Both the position numbers and the translations under genes were made by a program. Positions 1 through 6,085 of a DNA stretch of 8,570 nt are shown here, piece after piece. The notes under the pieces were generated by a model. That model was given only the letters and a program-made list of their open reading frames with translations. It did no database searches and was not told the origin of the DNA. Origin of the DNA: WRCA01 sp050943575 (GTDB lineage Bacteria; Pseudomonadota; Alphaproteobacteria; Rs-D84); NCBI GenBank assembly GCA_050943575.1, contig JBMNPL010000023.1:1-8570 (forward strand), read 5' to 3'. How positions within the stretch are numbered: position 1 is the stretch's first letter; each line of letters begins with the position of its first letter.

Positions 1-199
1 AAGAGTATAAAACAGACGCTATTAATGATTGATAGGGAACATGTTGTTCATCAGCTAGTTTTTTTATACCATTTAAAATATCTTCGGGAATACGCATATT
101 AATAACACAATTAGATTTATTGAACGCACGATAAGCCGCATATTCTTTTAATAAAGATTCTATATTCATTATAAGCAACTGTTGCATTACATTAGGCAT
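1..199 (-). CDS. CopG-type ribbon-helix-helix antitoxin-like protein (partial, C-terminus beyond left edge)
   Basis: My translation of the minus strand from the ATG at 199 gives 66 residues with no stop before the window edge. Residues about 31-66 look like a ribbon-helix-helix DNA-binding domain: a beta strand (CVINMRIPEDIL), helix A (NGIKKLADEQ) and helix B after the turn HVPYQSLIASVLY. The PYQSLI pattern is typical of CopG-family antitoxins of type II toxin-antitoxin modules, which bind DNA as dimers and repress their own operon. The start is well supported by a perfect AGGAGG at 205-210, five bases upstream; a second in-frame ATG at 169 lacks such a site. The gene is first in its transcript, so any toxin partner must lie beyond the left edge, and none is visible here. 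It could instead be a stand-alone regulator. The family call is from sequence pattern only. Confidence 0.72.
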   Translation of the reverse strand, partial: MPNVMQQLLIMNIESLLKEYAAYRAFNKSNCVINMRIPEDILNGIKKLADEQHVPYQSLIASVLYS

Positions 200-204
200 C
201 TTAA

Positions 205-210
205 CCTCCT
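205..210 (-). promoter_or_regulatory. Strong Shine-Dalgarno for the ribbon-helix-helix gene
   Basis: Minus-strand AGGAGG, five bases before the ATG at 199. It is the best ribosome binding site in the window and decides the start of the antitoxin-like gene over the downstream ATG at 169. Confidence 0.8.
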
Positions 211-222
211 GATAACAATTCA

Positions 223-303
223 ATATATTTGTAAACACTGGCGTATATATTTGCGCCGATACAAAGAACTATACCATTGTATTTACACTTGTCAATACAT
301 TTG
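223..303. repeat. Three short direct repeats, ATAYATTTG
   Basis: ATATATTTG occurs at 223-231 and 245-253, and ATACATTTG at 295-303, around the promoter and leader of the antitoxin-like gene. In such AT-rich DNA a nine-base repeat can arise by chance, so a regulatory meaning is only possible. A small GGCG/CGCC inverted repeat (240-257) lies across the second copy, inside the leader. Confidence 0.25.
268..295 (-). promoter_or_regulatory. Sigma70-type promoter for the ribbon-helix-helix gene
   Basis: On the minus strand a perfect -35 TTGACA (290-295) and a near-perfect -10 TATAGT (268-273) are separated by 16 bases. The predicted start of transcription is near 261, giving a leader of about 60 bases that ends in the AGGAGG site. 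This is one of the two promoters in the window with a perfect -35. Confidence 0.65.
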
Positions 304-330
304 TAATGTCGCTTATATACACAGGTGTAA
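283..330. promoter_or_regulatory. Inverted repeat, candidate operator at the antitoxin promoter
   Basis: TTACACTTGT (283-292) and ACAGGTGTAA (321-330) are inverted copies matching at 9 of 10 positions, 28 bases apart. The inner arm overlaps the -35 box of the antitoxin promoter, where a repressor would block RNA polymerase. Autoregulation by the ribbon-helix-helix protein is known for the family; binding at this particular site is inference. Confidence 0.4.
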
Positions 331-356
331 TGATGTTTGTGTGGATGATTGTGTTG

Positions 357-379
357 AAAAAATCGCAATAAAATTGCGA
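357..379 (-). terminator. Rho-independent terminator of the yqaA-ftsE-ftsX-ydcF operon
   Basis: TCGCAAT (363-369) pairs perfectly with ATTGCGA (373-379) around a three-base loop, and on the minus strand the hairpin is followed at once by six T (362 down to 357). It lies about 30 bases beyond the ydcF stop and separates that operon from the antitoxin promoter. There is no T-run on the plus side, so it acts in the minus direction only. Confidence 0.75.
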
Positions 380-409
380 ATAATGTTGTTTTTTAAGGGT
401 AGGTCTTGG

Positions 410-937
410 TTATGCTTTACTTTCCAGCCCGATTAACGTGGCTATATATTTTAAATATTCCATTGTCCAACGTATTAATCTTTTTTCAGGTTGCATATTT
501 TGTAATTTTACAGGACATGGTATGATTGATGTATTTGGTAATTGTCGTTTAATAAGTAGCATTGATCTATTCATATGATCTTCGGTTGTTATAACTACTA
601 TTCTGGATAGTCTTTTTTTAATTGTTATTTCACGAACGGCTTTTGCGTTTTCATGGGTAGTTTTTGATAAAGTTTCTAAACTAACTTGTTGTTTTATATT
701 ATCTGGAATTAATGCCGCATATTCATGCCCACCAACACCGATAATTTCCAGACGTCTATGCGGATGGTGTTCTAATAATTTCATTGCGTATGGAATTCTG
801 CGCGAATCGCCAGTTAAAACGAATAAAGTATCATCTCCACGAATTGATGCGCATTTGCTGGGGGTGGAAACTTTAAATATAACTGCTCCACCAGCGATTA
901 AAATAAGAGTTATCAAAGAAGATGTTAAAATTCTCAT
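410..937 (-). CDS. YdcF-like DUF218 protein, membrane-anchored
   Basis: A 175-residue protein with one N-terminal hydrophobic segment (about residues 5-21, after MRILTSS), so it is probably anchored in the inner membrane with the domain outside. The DUF218 pattern is visible: a strand ending FVLTGDSRRIPYAMKLL (39-55), GVGG (67-70), an ENAKAVRE helix (96-103), and VVITTEDHMNRS (114-125), the usual 'TS..HM.R' motif. The family includes E. coli YdcF and the DUF218 domain of SanA and ElyC, which affect envelope integrity; the biochemical reaction is not established, so none is assigned. It begins four bases after the ftsX stop with no Shine-Dalgarno, suggesting translational coupling. Location directly after ftsEX is a common alphaproteobacterial arrangement. 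The intrinsic terminator lies just downstream, making this the last gene of the operon. Confidence 0.82.
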   Translation of the reverse strand: MRILTSSLITLILIAGGAVIFKVSTPSKCASIRGDDTLFVLTGDSRRIPYAMKLLEHHPHRRLEIIGVGGHEYAALIPDNIKQQVSLETLSKTTHENAKAVREITIKKRLSRIVVITTEDHMNRSMLLIKRQLPNTSIIPCPVKLQNMQPEKRLIRWTMEYLKYIATLIGLESKA

Positions 938-941
938 AATT

Positions 942-1778
942 CTATAAACTTAAAATTTTCAATGTGGTTTTTTTTGCCAACCAAGATGTAAAAATAACAA
1001 TTCCGATTGGTAATAATAAAATTGCAATCCAACCGGCCACAGGTAAATGCATTTGTGCCATTAGTCCTATACGAGTCCCAGTCGCCATAGAAATAATTAA
1101 TAAAATCATAGGTACAGCAATAAGTAATCCAATAGCTGTTGCCACAGCGCTTATTTTTGTAATAATAATTTGCACTTGTTTTGCAACAAATAAATCACTT
1201 GCACCGATTTGGGTTAGTATTTCTAATTCTCGTTTATGTATCAGTGTAATATTTCGTGTAATATAAGAAATACATAATCCGATTGCCCCCAAAATCATTA
1301 ACATTACAACAATTGAAATTCCCATAATTTGCCATCCTGCATTAGTGATATTTTTTGCACCGGCGGAATGAGTTATAAAACGAACATTTGGCAAATTTGA
1401 TATTTGTTGTTCTAAATTTTTCAAATCAGATTTTTTTGCGACTTCTACTTCTATCATTTTTGGCATATATTTTTGCAATATGTCCCCACTACCCAGCCAA
1501 GGGCGCAACATTTTTGCAACTTCTTCATCTGGGATAACATTAGAATGTTTAGCATTTTTTACTATTTTTTGAACGGCTTGAAAATCTCCGTTTGGTAAAA
1601 CTTGAATTGTTGCGAATGTATTCCATTTTGAATTCCAATTATTAACGCCTGCGCCAATTCCGATAGTAATTCCTAGGGCCAGTATTGTTAAAAAAGATAA
1701 CAACGCAATTAATGCTGTTAAAAACATAACTTGTTCTTTTACAAAAGAAAAAACCAAAGGTTGTCTGCGTATTATCAT
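942..1778 (-). CDS. ftsX: Cell division ABC-transporter permease FtsX
   Basis: FtsX is the inner-membrane subunit of FtsEX, which couples ATP hydrolysis at the septum to activation of periplasmic peptidoglycan hydrolases. The 278 residues show the family's four membrane segments: about 17-45, 150-173, 206-232 and 246-268. A large periplasmic loop (about 46-148) sits between the first two. After TM2 comes the typical cytoplasmic stretch HKRELEILTQIGASDLFVAKQ (181-201), matching the 'E.eil..iGA.d.fi' signature of the FtsX/MacB permease fold. The start codon overlaps the ftsE stop as ATGA (1775-1778), with a G-rich stretch (GCGGGTG) just before it, so the two subunits should be made in a coupled way. 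Length is slightly short of, but within, the usual range. Confidence 0.93.
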   Translation of the reverse strand: MIIRRQPLVFSFVKEQVMFLTALIALLSFLTILALGITIGIGAGVNNWNSKWNTFATIQVLPNGDFQAVQKIVKNAKHSNVIPDEEVAKMLRPWLGSGDILQKYMPKMIEVEVAKKSDLKNLEQQISNLPNVRFITHSAGAKNITNAGWQIMGISIVVMLMILGAIGLCISYITRNITLIHKRELEILTQIGASDLFVAKQVQIIITKISAVATAIGLLIAVPMILLIISMATGTRIGLMAQMHLPVAGWIAILLLPIGIVIFTSWLAKKTTLKILSL

Positions 1779-2584
1779 TTTTCACCCGCCAGTTTAGAGA
1801 ATTGTAATTCAAGCTTGTTTGATAATTCAGCGAAATAATTTACATTTTTCTTTTTAGGTGATGATTTTTCTGTATTTAATTCAGAAATTTGTTCCAAAGG
1901 TTTAACATCTGATTGAAAACGAACATGTCTATTTTCTACAAAAATTTTTGGAAATTTATAAGTATTCATTAATTTTTGGCTATGTGTGGCTAAAATAATT
2001 GTTGTTCCAAAATTTTTATTCATTTGTACAAACAATTCCATCAATCGTGTAGCAGAATCATCATCTAAATTTCCAGTTGGTTCGTCTGCCAGCAGTATTT
2101 CTGGTTGAGTAATGATTGCACGTGCAACGGACACTCTTTGTTGTTGACCACCGGACAAATTTAAAGGTTTTTGATTGGCATATTGTGCAAGGCCAACCCA
2201 TTCCAGAGTTTTAGTAACAATTTTTTTAGTGTATTTTTCACTTTCACCACGAACGCGCAGTGGCAGGGCAATATTATCAAATACAGATAAATTTGAAATC
2301 AATGAATATTCTTGAAATACGATTGCCATTTTGCGACGCAATTCATTCATTTCATCACGGGAAATACTAATAGTATTATTACCAAATAATTTAATTTGCC
2401 CACGTGATGCAGGATGCAACATATAAATTAATCGCAATAATGTGGTTTTACCAGCGCCCGATGCACCAGATAAAAAATAAAAAGCCCCGCTACTGATATT
2501 AAAAGACACATCGGATAAAATTTCACGTCCACCTTCATAACGTGTTGCTACATTTACAAAAGAAATTACAGTTCTTGTTTCCAT
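1775..2584 (-). CDS. ftsE: Cell division ATP-binding protein FtsE
   Basis: Cytoplasmic ATPase of the FtsEX division complex. Starting at the ATG at 2584 gives 269 residues; the frame stays open upstream but only by reading into the preceding gene, and METRTVISFVNV is a natural FtsE beginning. All ABC motifs are intact: Walker A GASGAGKT (40-47), Q-loop Gln91 in VFQEY, signature LSGGQ (143-147), Walker B ILLADE (163-168) followed by PTGNLD, and switch His201. The order of motifs and the TGNLD context fit FtsE and LolD-type ATPases; the adjoining ftsX settles the call. A charged tail (about 224-269, including SSPKKK) extends past the usual FtsE end near residue 220-225. No Shine-Dalgarno is present; a -10 box seven bases upstream suggests a leaderless message. 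Confidence 0.93.
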   Translation of the reverse strand: METRTVISFVNVATRYEGGREILSDVSFNISSGAFYFLSGASGAGKTTLLRLIYMLHPASRGQIKLFGNNTISISRDEMNELRRKMAIVFQEYSLISNLSVFDNIALPLRVRGESEKYTKKIVTKTLEWVGLAQYANQKPLNLSGGQQQRVSVARAIITQPEILLADEPTGNLDDDSATRLMELFVQMNKNFGTTIILATHSQKLMNTYKFPKIFVENRHVRFQSDVKPLEQISELNTEKSSPKKKNVNYFAELSNKLELQFSKLAGEK

Positions 2585-2591
2585 ATTTTTT

Positions 2592-2620
2592 AGTATAGAA
2601 AGAAAAGAAGTTTTGAGCAA
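2592..2620 (-). promoter_or_regulatory. Candidate ftsE promoter giving a leaderless transcript
   Basis: On the minus strand TTGCTC (2615-2620) and TATACT (2592-2597) are separated by an ideal 17 bases. The -10 box ends seven bases before the ftsE ATG, so transcription would start at or next to the start codon. This agrees with the lack of any Shine-Dalgarno. It lies in the 47-base gap after the yqaA-like gene, so ftsEX may be read both from here and from upstream. Confidence 0.45.
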
Positions 2621-2631
2621 ATAAAATATTA

Positions 2632-3204
2632 TTATACAAAACGTAATATTAACAATCCCAAGCAAGTGATTAAAACAGCACCTAGTAAAAGCCACCAAAA
2701 GTATTTTTTTACTATACTATTTGCTTTTTCTTGAAATCGCCATAATAACCATCCAGAAATTATAAAACGTAAAGTTCTACCAACTGCTGTAAAAGATAAA
2801 TATAATAGCGGGGCAAATCCTAAAAAACCGGCACACAATGTTAAAATTTTAAAAGGTATGGGTGTAAATGATGCGATAAGTATAATCATTATCCCATGTT
2901 TATCAAACAATTCTTGGGCTAATGCAAACTGTTCTGGGCTACTGAAAATATTTATTATCCAATGTCCCACCGAATCATAAAGCCATGCACCAATCATATA
3001 CATTATTATTGCGCCAATTAAAGATCCGACCGAAGCCGCAAAAACGGTTATTTTTGCTTTATTTTTATTTGCTATGATGGGCGGAGTCATAAAAACTTCT
3101 GGCGGAATAAATAAAAAAATTGAATCGAGCAATGCGCCAAAAAACACCATCCATATTGCACCGATGCTATCAGATTTTTTTAACAAATAATCTTGAAGTT
3201 TCAT
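2632..3204 (-). CDS. YqaA-like VTT/DedA-family membrane protein
   Basis: With the ATG at 3204 the protein has 190 residues. An upstream in-frame ATG at 3330 would add 42 residues but overlaps the 5' end of the divergent rbfA, so the shorter form is preferred. It is an integral membrane protein with hydrophobic segments near 14-36, 52-73, 104-115, 120-140 and 168-187. It carries VTT (SNARE-associated/DedA) landmarks: a re-entrant stretch with IPPEVFMTPP (33-42), FTPIPFKI (113-120) with the conserved Pro residues, and GRTLRF (142-147). FTPIPxK followed by GRxxRF is closest to the YqaA branch. DedA relatives act in membrane lipid flipping and envelope homeostasis; the role of YqaA itself is not established. 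It is the first gene of the operon leading into ftsEX, with no Shine-Dalgarno. Confidence 0.83.
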   Translation of the reverse strand: MKLQDYLLKKSDSIGAIWMVFFGALLDSIFLFIPPEVFMTPPIIANKNKAKITVFAASVGSLIGAIIMYMIGAWLYDSVGHWIINIFSSPEQFALAQELFDKHGIMIILIASFTPIPFKILTLCAGFLGFAPLLYLSFTAVGRTLRFIISGWLLWRFQEKANSIVKKYFWWLLLGAVLITCLGLLILRFV

Positions 3205-3207
3205 ATG

Positions 3208-3236
3208 TTGCAGTGTAGAGTGTTTACATATAAATA
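3208..3236 (+). promoter_or_regulatory. Tentative rbfA promoter in the divergent gap
   Basis: TTGCAG (3208-3213) is followed by TATAAA at 3229-3234 (15 bases) or TAAATA at 3231-3236 (17 bases), giving a start near 3241 and an A-rich leader of about 27 bases without a Shine-Dalgarno. A better-looking TATAAT (3262-3267) touches the rbfA ATG and would start transcription inside the gene, so it is not used. The divergent 63-base gap must hold the control signals for both sides. Confidence 0.3.
3212..3217 (-). promoter_or_regulatory. Possible -10 box of the yqaA-like gene
   Basis: Minus-strand TACACT ends seven bases before the ATG at 3204, the same spacing as the TATACT upstream of ftsE. The -35 region 17 bases upstream (TTACTA) is poor, so this is a tentative call. 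Confidence 0.25.
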
Positions 3237-3267
3237 GTAAAGAAAAAAATAAAACAAGTTTTATAAT

Positions 3268-3603
3268 ATGAGAAAACAAAACAATAACAGAAGTTTTTCC
3301 CGTGGCGAAAGAATAGCTGCCAAAGTTCAATCTTTGGTTGCGGAAATTTTAAATAATAATTATCCCGATATAAAAATTACATTAACTGGTGCAGAATCTC
3401 ATGGGGGGCTTCAATTTGTGCGTTTATATTACCAAGGGGATAAAAACGTTCAAAAAAGATTAAATGATATAAAATCACAAATTCGTTATGAATTAGCTGC
3501 TGTGATAAATCAAAAATACACCCCAGATATAAGTTTTGTTTATGACGATACACTTGAAAAATCAGAAAGAATAGAAAAATTACTAGGAGAATTAAATGAT
3601 TAA
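3268..3603 (+). CDS. rbfA: Ribosome-binding factor A
   Basis: RbfA binds the immature 30S subunit near the 16S rRNA 5' region and helps its final maturation; it acts in the cytoplasm. The 111 residues form a single KH-like domain. The N-terminal helix (RGERIAAKVQSLVAEIL, 12-28) is followed by a beta-rich middle in which FVRLYYQG (50-57) replaces the usual 'A.VYvs'. The C-terminal part, ELAAVINQKYTPDISFVYDDTLEKSERIEKLL (75-106), carries the family's 'P.l.F..D.s...s.ri..ll' signature. Length is normal for a short RbfA. It is not next to infB or truB as in many bacteria; here it is divergent from the yqaA operon and overlaps the next gene by eight bases. The start lacks a Shine-Dalgarno. Confidence 0.85.
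   Translation: MRKQNNNRSFSRGERIAAKVQSLVAEILNNNYPDIKITLTGAESHGGLQFVRLYYQGDKNVQKRLNDIKSQIRYELAAVINQKYTPDISFVYDDTLEKSERIEKLLGELND
3585..3589 (+). promoter_or_regulatory. Shine-Dalgarno of the DUF1653 gene
   Basis: AGGAG lies inside the rbfA 3' end, six bases before the ATG at 3596, and supports a start that overlaps the rbfA stop. Confidence 0.6.
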
Positions 3604-3799
3604 AGTCGGTGCAAAATATATGCATTTTAAGGGGATAGAAGTTGAAGTTTTATACATTGCTAAAGATTGTGAAACTTTAGAAGATTTGGTTGTTTATCGT
3701 GAATTATCAGATAATAGTATTTGGGTTAGACCGGCGAAAAATTGGTCAGATCAAATAGTTCGTCCAGGTATAAATCAGCCCAGATTTATAGAAATATAA
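3596..3799 (+). CDS. DUF1653 domain protein
   Basis: A 67-residue protein that is almost entirely one DUF1653 domain. It shows the conserved opening VGAKYMHFKGIEVEVLYIAKDCET (4-27, compare 'G.Y.HfKG..Y.vl..A'), LVVYREL (31-37), the strongly conserved IWVRP (42-46) and the end QPRF (61-64). The domain is common as a small free-standing protein in many bacteria; its function is unknown, and none is assigned. Its eight-base overlap with rbfA and its own AGGAG site indicate co-transcription and coupled translation with rbfA. Confidence 0.82.
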   Translation: MIKVGAKYMHFKGIEVEVLYIAKDCETLEDLVVYRELSDNSIWVRPAKNWSDQIVRPGINQPRFIEI

Positions 3800-3811
3800 A
3801 ATAATTTGTTA

Positions 3812-3842
3812 TTACTTGAAATTTTCTAAATACTTATATATT
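3812..3842 (+). promoter_or_regulatory. Tentative lepA promoter
   Basis: TTACTT (3812-3817) and TATATA (3835-3840) are 17 bases apart; alternatively TTGAAA (3816-3821) pairs with TATATT (3837-3842) at 15. Either would start transcription within about ten bases of the lepA ATG, which has no Shine-Dalgarno. Readthrough from the rbfA-DUF1653 genes is also possible, because no terminator is seen in the 54-base gap. Confidence 0.3.
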
Positions 3843-3853
3843 ATTGCCGCATT

Positions 3854-5650
3854 ATGAATCAAAAAAATATCAGAAATTTTGCAATAGTCGCACATATTGA
3901 TCATGGTAAATCAACTTTATCTGATCGTATTATTGAATATACTGGTGGCTTACAATCACGAGAAATGAAAGCCCAAGTTCTAGATAGTATGGATATAGAA
4001 CGTGAACGGGGTATTACAATCAAAGCACAAACAGTTCGCCTAAATTACAAGGCAAAAAATGGTGTGGAATATCAGCTAAATTTAATGGATACCCCAGGAC
4101 ATGTGGATTTTACTTATGAAGTATCGCGCTCACTTGCCGCGTGCGAGGGTGCAATTTTACTAGTTGATGCAACCCAAGGAGTTCAGGCACAAACACTTGC
4201 AAATGCTTATTTAGCAATTGATAATGATTTGGAAATTTTACCTGTATTAAATAAAATTGATTTACCCAGCAGCGATGTTGAATCTGCACGTGGGCAGATT
4301 GCGGATGTAATTGGATTGGATGCTAATGAAGCGTTATGTGTATCTGGTAAAACTGGCATGGGTGTTCCAGAATTATTAGAAACCATCGTGCAAAAATTAC
4401 CGGCACCATATGGTGATACAAATGCAGCTACACGCGCTTTATTAGTTGATTCTTGGTATGATTCTTATCTGGGGGTAGTGGCATTAGTTCGTGTAATTGA
4501 TGGAAAATTATCTCGTGGGCAAAAAATTAAATTTATCGCAACAGGCGCGGAATATGTTATTGATAAAATTGGGTATTTTACACCAAAAATGGTAAATGCT
4601 GATGGGCTAAATACTGGCGAAGTTGGATTTATAATTACAGGTATGAAAACGATTCGCGATTGCAAGATTGGAGATACAATTACAGATGCAAAAGAAACAG
4701 ATGTAAAAGCATTGGCGGGATTCAAACCATCTGTTCCAGTTGTGTTTTCGTCATTTTTTCCAGTAGAGGCTGACGATTATGCAAATTTACGTGATAGTGC
4801 GGAAAAATTGGCATTAAATGATGCTAGTTTTGTATTCCAAGTTGAAAAATCTTCAGCACTGGGGTTTGGTTTGCGTTGCGGTTTTTTGGGTTTATTGCAC
4901 ATGGAAATTATTTCCGAACGTTTATCTCGTGAATTTAATTTGAATTTAATAAATACAGTTCCATCAGTGTTGTATAAATTACATTTACGTAATGGTGAAA
5001 CGGTTGATTTAGAAAATCCGGCTGATATGCCTGAACCAACAACTATTGAAAGTATAGAAGAACCATGGGTTCGTGCAACAATAATGGCACCTGATAAATA
5101 TTTGGGTGCAATAATGTCATTGTGCATAGAACGTCGTGGAATCCAAGAAAATATTAGTTATGTTGGGAATAGGGCGGTTTTGGTTTATAAATTACCACTA
5201 GCAGAAATAGTTTTTGATTTTTATGATCGGGTAAAATCTTTATCCCAAGGGTATGCCAGTTTTGATTATGTGTTGGCTGGGTACGAAGTTAGTGATTTAG
5301 TTAAAGTTTCAGTTTTGGTAAATGAAGAACCTGTTGAACCATTATCATTTTTATGTCATCGTTCTTTTGCGGAAAAACGCGGTCGTCAAATTGTAGAAAA
5401 ATTAAAAGATTTAATCCCCAGACATCAATTTAAAATTCCATTACAGGCGGCTATTGGTGGCAAAATTATAGCACGCGAAACAATTGCTGCATTTCGTAAA
5501 GATGTTACAGCAAAATGTTATGGTGGTGATATTTCACGCAAACGTAAATTGCTAGAAAAACAAAAAGAGGGTAAAAAACGCCTACGTTCATTTGGTAATG
5601 TTGAAATCCCACAAACTGCATTTATAAATGCGTTAAAAGTAGGTGATTAA
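3854..5650 (+). CDS. lepA: Translation factor LepA (elongation factor 4), GTPase
   Basis: LepA/EF4 is a ribosome-bound GTPase, reported to back-translocate ribosomes and to affect initiation and 30S assembly. The 598 residues match the family's usual length of about 600. GTPase motifs are complete: G1 AHIDHGKS (13-20), G2 ERGIT (51-55), G3 DTPGH (79-83), G4 NKID (133-136) and a G5 reading SGKTG (164-168), where SAKTG is more usual. Domains II and III follow, then the LepA-specific parts: LGFGLRCGFLGLLHMEII, and a C-terminal domain with KRLRSFGNVEIPQTAFINAL near the end. The ATG at 3854 gives the expected N-terminus (IRNFAIVAHIDHGKST). No Shine-Dalgarno precedes it. The stop is one base before the next gene's ATG, so it probably heads a lepA-GNAT-recombinase-like transcript. 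Confidence 0.97.
   Translation: MNQKNIRNFAIVAHIDHGKSTLSDRIIEYTGGLQSREMKAQVLDSMDIERERGITIKAQTVRLNYKAKNGVEYQLNLMDTPGHVDFTYEVSRSLAACEGAILLVDATQGVQAQTLANAYLAIDNDLEILPVLNKIDLPSSDVESARGQIADVIGLDANEALCVSGKTGMGVPELLETIVQKLPAPYGDTNAATRALLVDSWYDSYLGVVALVRVIDGKLSRGQKIKFIATGAEYVIDKIGYFTPKMVNADGLNTGEVGFIITGMKTIRDCKIGDTITDAKETDVKALAGFKPSVPVVFSSFFPVEADDYANLRDSAEKLALNDASFVFQVEKSSALGFGLRCGFLGLLHMEIISERLSREFNLNLINTVPSVLYKLHLRNGETVDLENPADMPEPTTIESIEEPWVRATIMAPDKYLGAIMSLCIERRGIQENISYVGNRAVLVYKLPLAEIVFDFYDRVKSLSQGYASFDYVLAGYEVSDLVKVSVLVNEEPVEPLSFLCHRSFAEKRGRQIVEKLKDLIPRHQFKIPLQAAIGGKIIARETIAAFRKDVTAKCYGGDISRKRKLLEKQKEGKKRLRSFGNVEIPQTAFINALKVGD
5641..5646 (+). promoter_or_regulatory. Shine-Dalgarno that decides the GNAT start
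   Basis: AGGTGA overlaps the last codons of lepA and lies five bases before the ATG at 5652. This favours that ATG over the in-frame GTG at 5643, which is itself part of this site. Confidence 0.5.
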
Positions 5651-5651
5651 G

Positions 5652-6068
5652 ATGAGAATAAGGCTAGCAAATAAAAATGATATAAAATTTATACAAAATT
5701 TACAAAAATTAGTGGGTCCCACAGAATTAGGTTTTTCAGAAGTTTTAGACGATAAAGAATTATTAGATATATTTAAAGATAAATTAACTTTTATTGCGCT
5801 GGATAAAAACAAACCAATTGGTTTTATAATTGGTTCAAAAATTCGCCCATTTGGTGCAATGATTGCAAATTTGGCAATTTTACCAGATTATCAAAAACAT
5901 CTTGTGGGTTTATTTTTAATAAAATATTTTGAAGATATGGCGATTAAACGTAATATATTATGGATACTTAGTTATATTAAACACACTCCCACAAAACAAT
6001 TAATAGAACGAAATAATAGAAAGTATTTTATCGGGGATAAATATACAGAAGTTTTAACGGTTTTATAA
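5652..6068 (+). CDS. GNAT-family N-acetyltransferase-like protein
   Basis: A 138-residue protein with the outline of a GNAT fold. It has an N-terminal strand and helix (MRIRLANKNDIKFIQNLQKL, 1-20), a hairpin pair (TFIALDKNKPIGFIIGSKI, 46-64), and the central strand and helix IANLAILPDYQKHLVGLFLIKYFEDMA (71-97). A C-terminal strand and helix follow. GNAT enzymes transfer an acetyl group from acetyl-CoA, usually to an amine; the substrate cannot be read here. The acetyl-CoA loop (Q/RxxGxG/A) reads QKHLVG (81-86), so the first Gly is Leu, and binding may be weakened or altered. It starts one base after the lepA stop. The ATG at 5652 is chosen for its Shine-Dalgarno; a GTG at 5643 would add three residues. 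It could be a non-catalytic relative. Confidence 0.62.
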   Translation: MRIRLANKNDIKFIQNLQKLVGPTELGFSEVLDDKELLDIFKDKLTFIALDKNKPIGFIIGSKIRPFGAMIANLAILPDYQKHLVGLFLIKYFEDMAIKRNILWILSYIKHTPTKQLIERNNRKYFIGDKYTEVLTVL

Positions 6069-6085
6069 TTAAAGCGAATTATGAA

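Noticed and set aside
182..436. Open frame on the plus strand of 84 codons
   Set aside because: It crosses the antitoxin promoter, the terminator and the 3' end of ydcF, has no ribosome binding site, and its Cys/His/Tyr-rich product looks like translated AT-rich noncoding DNA.
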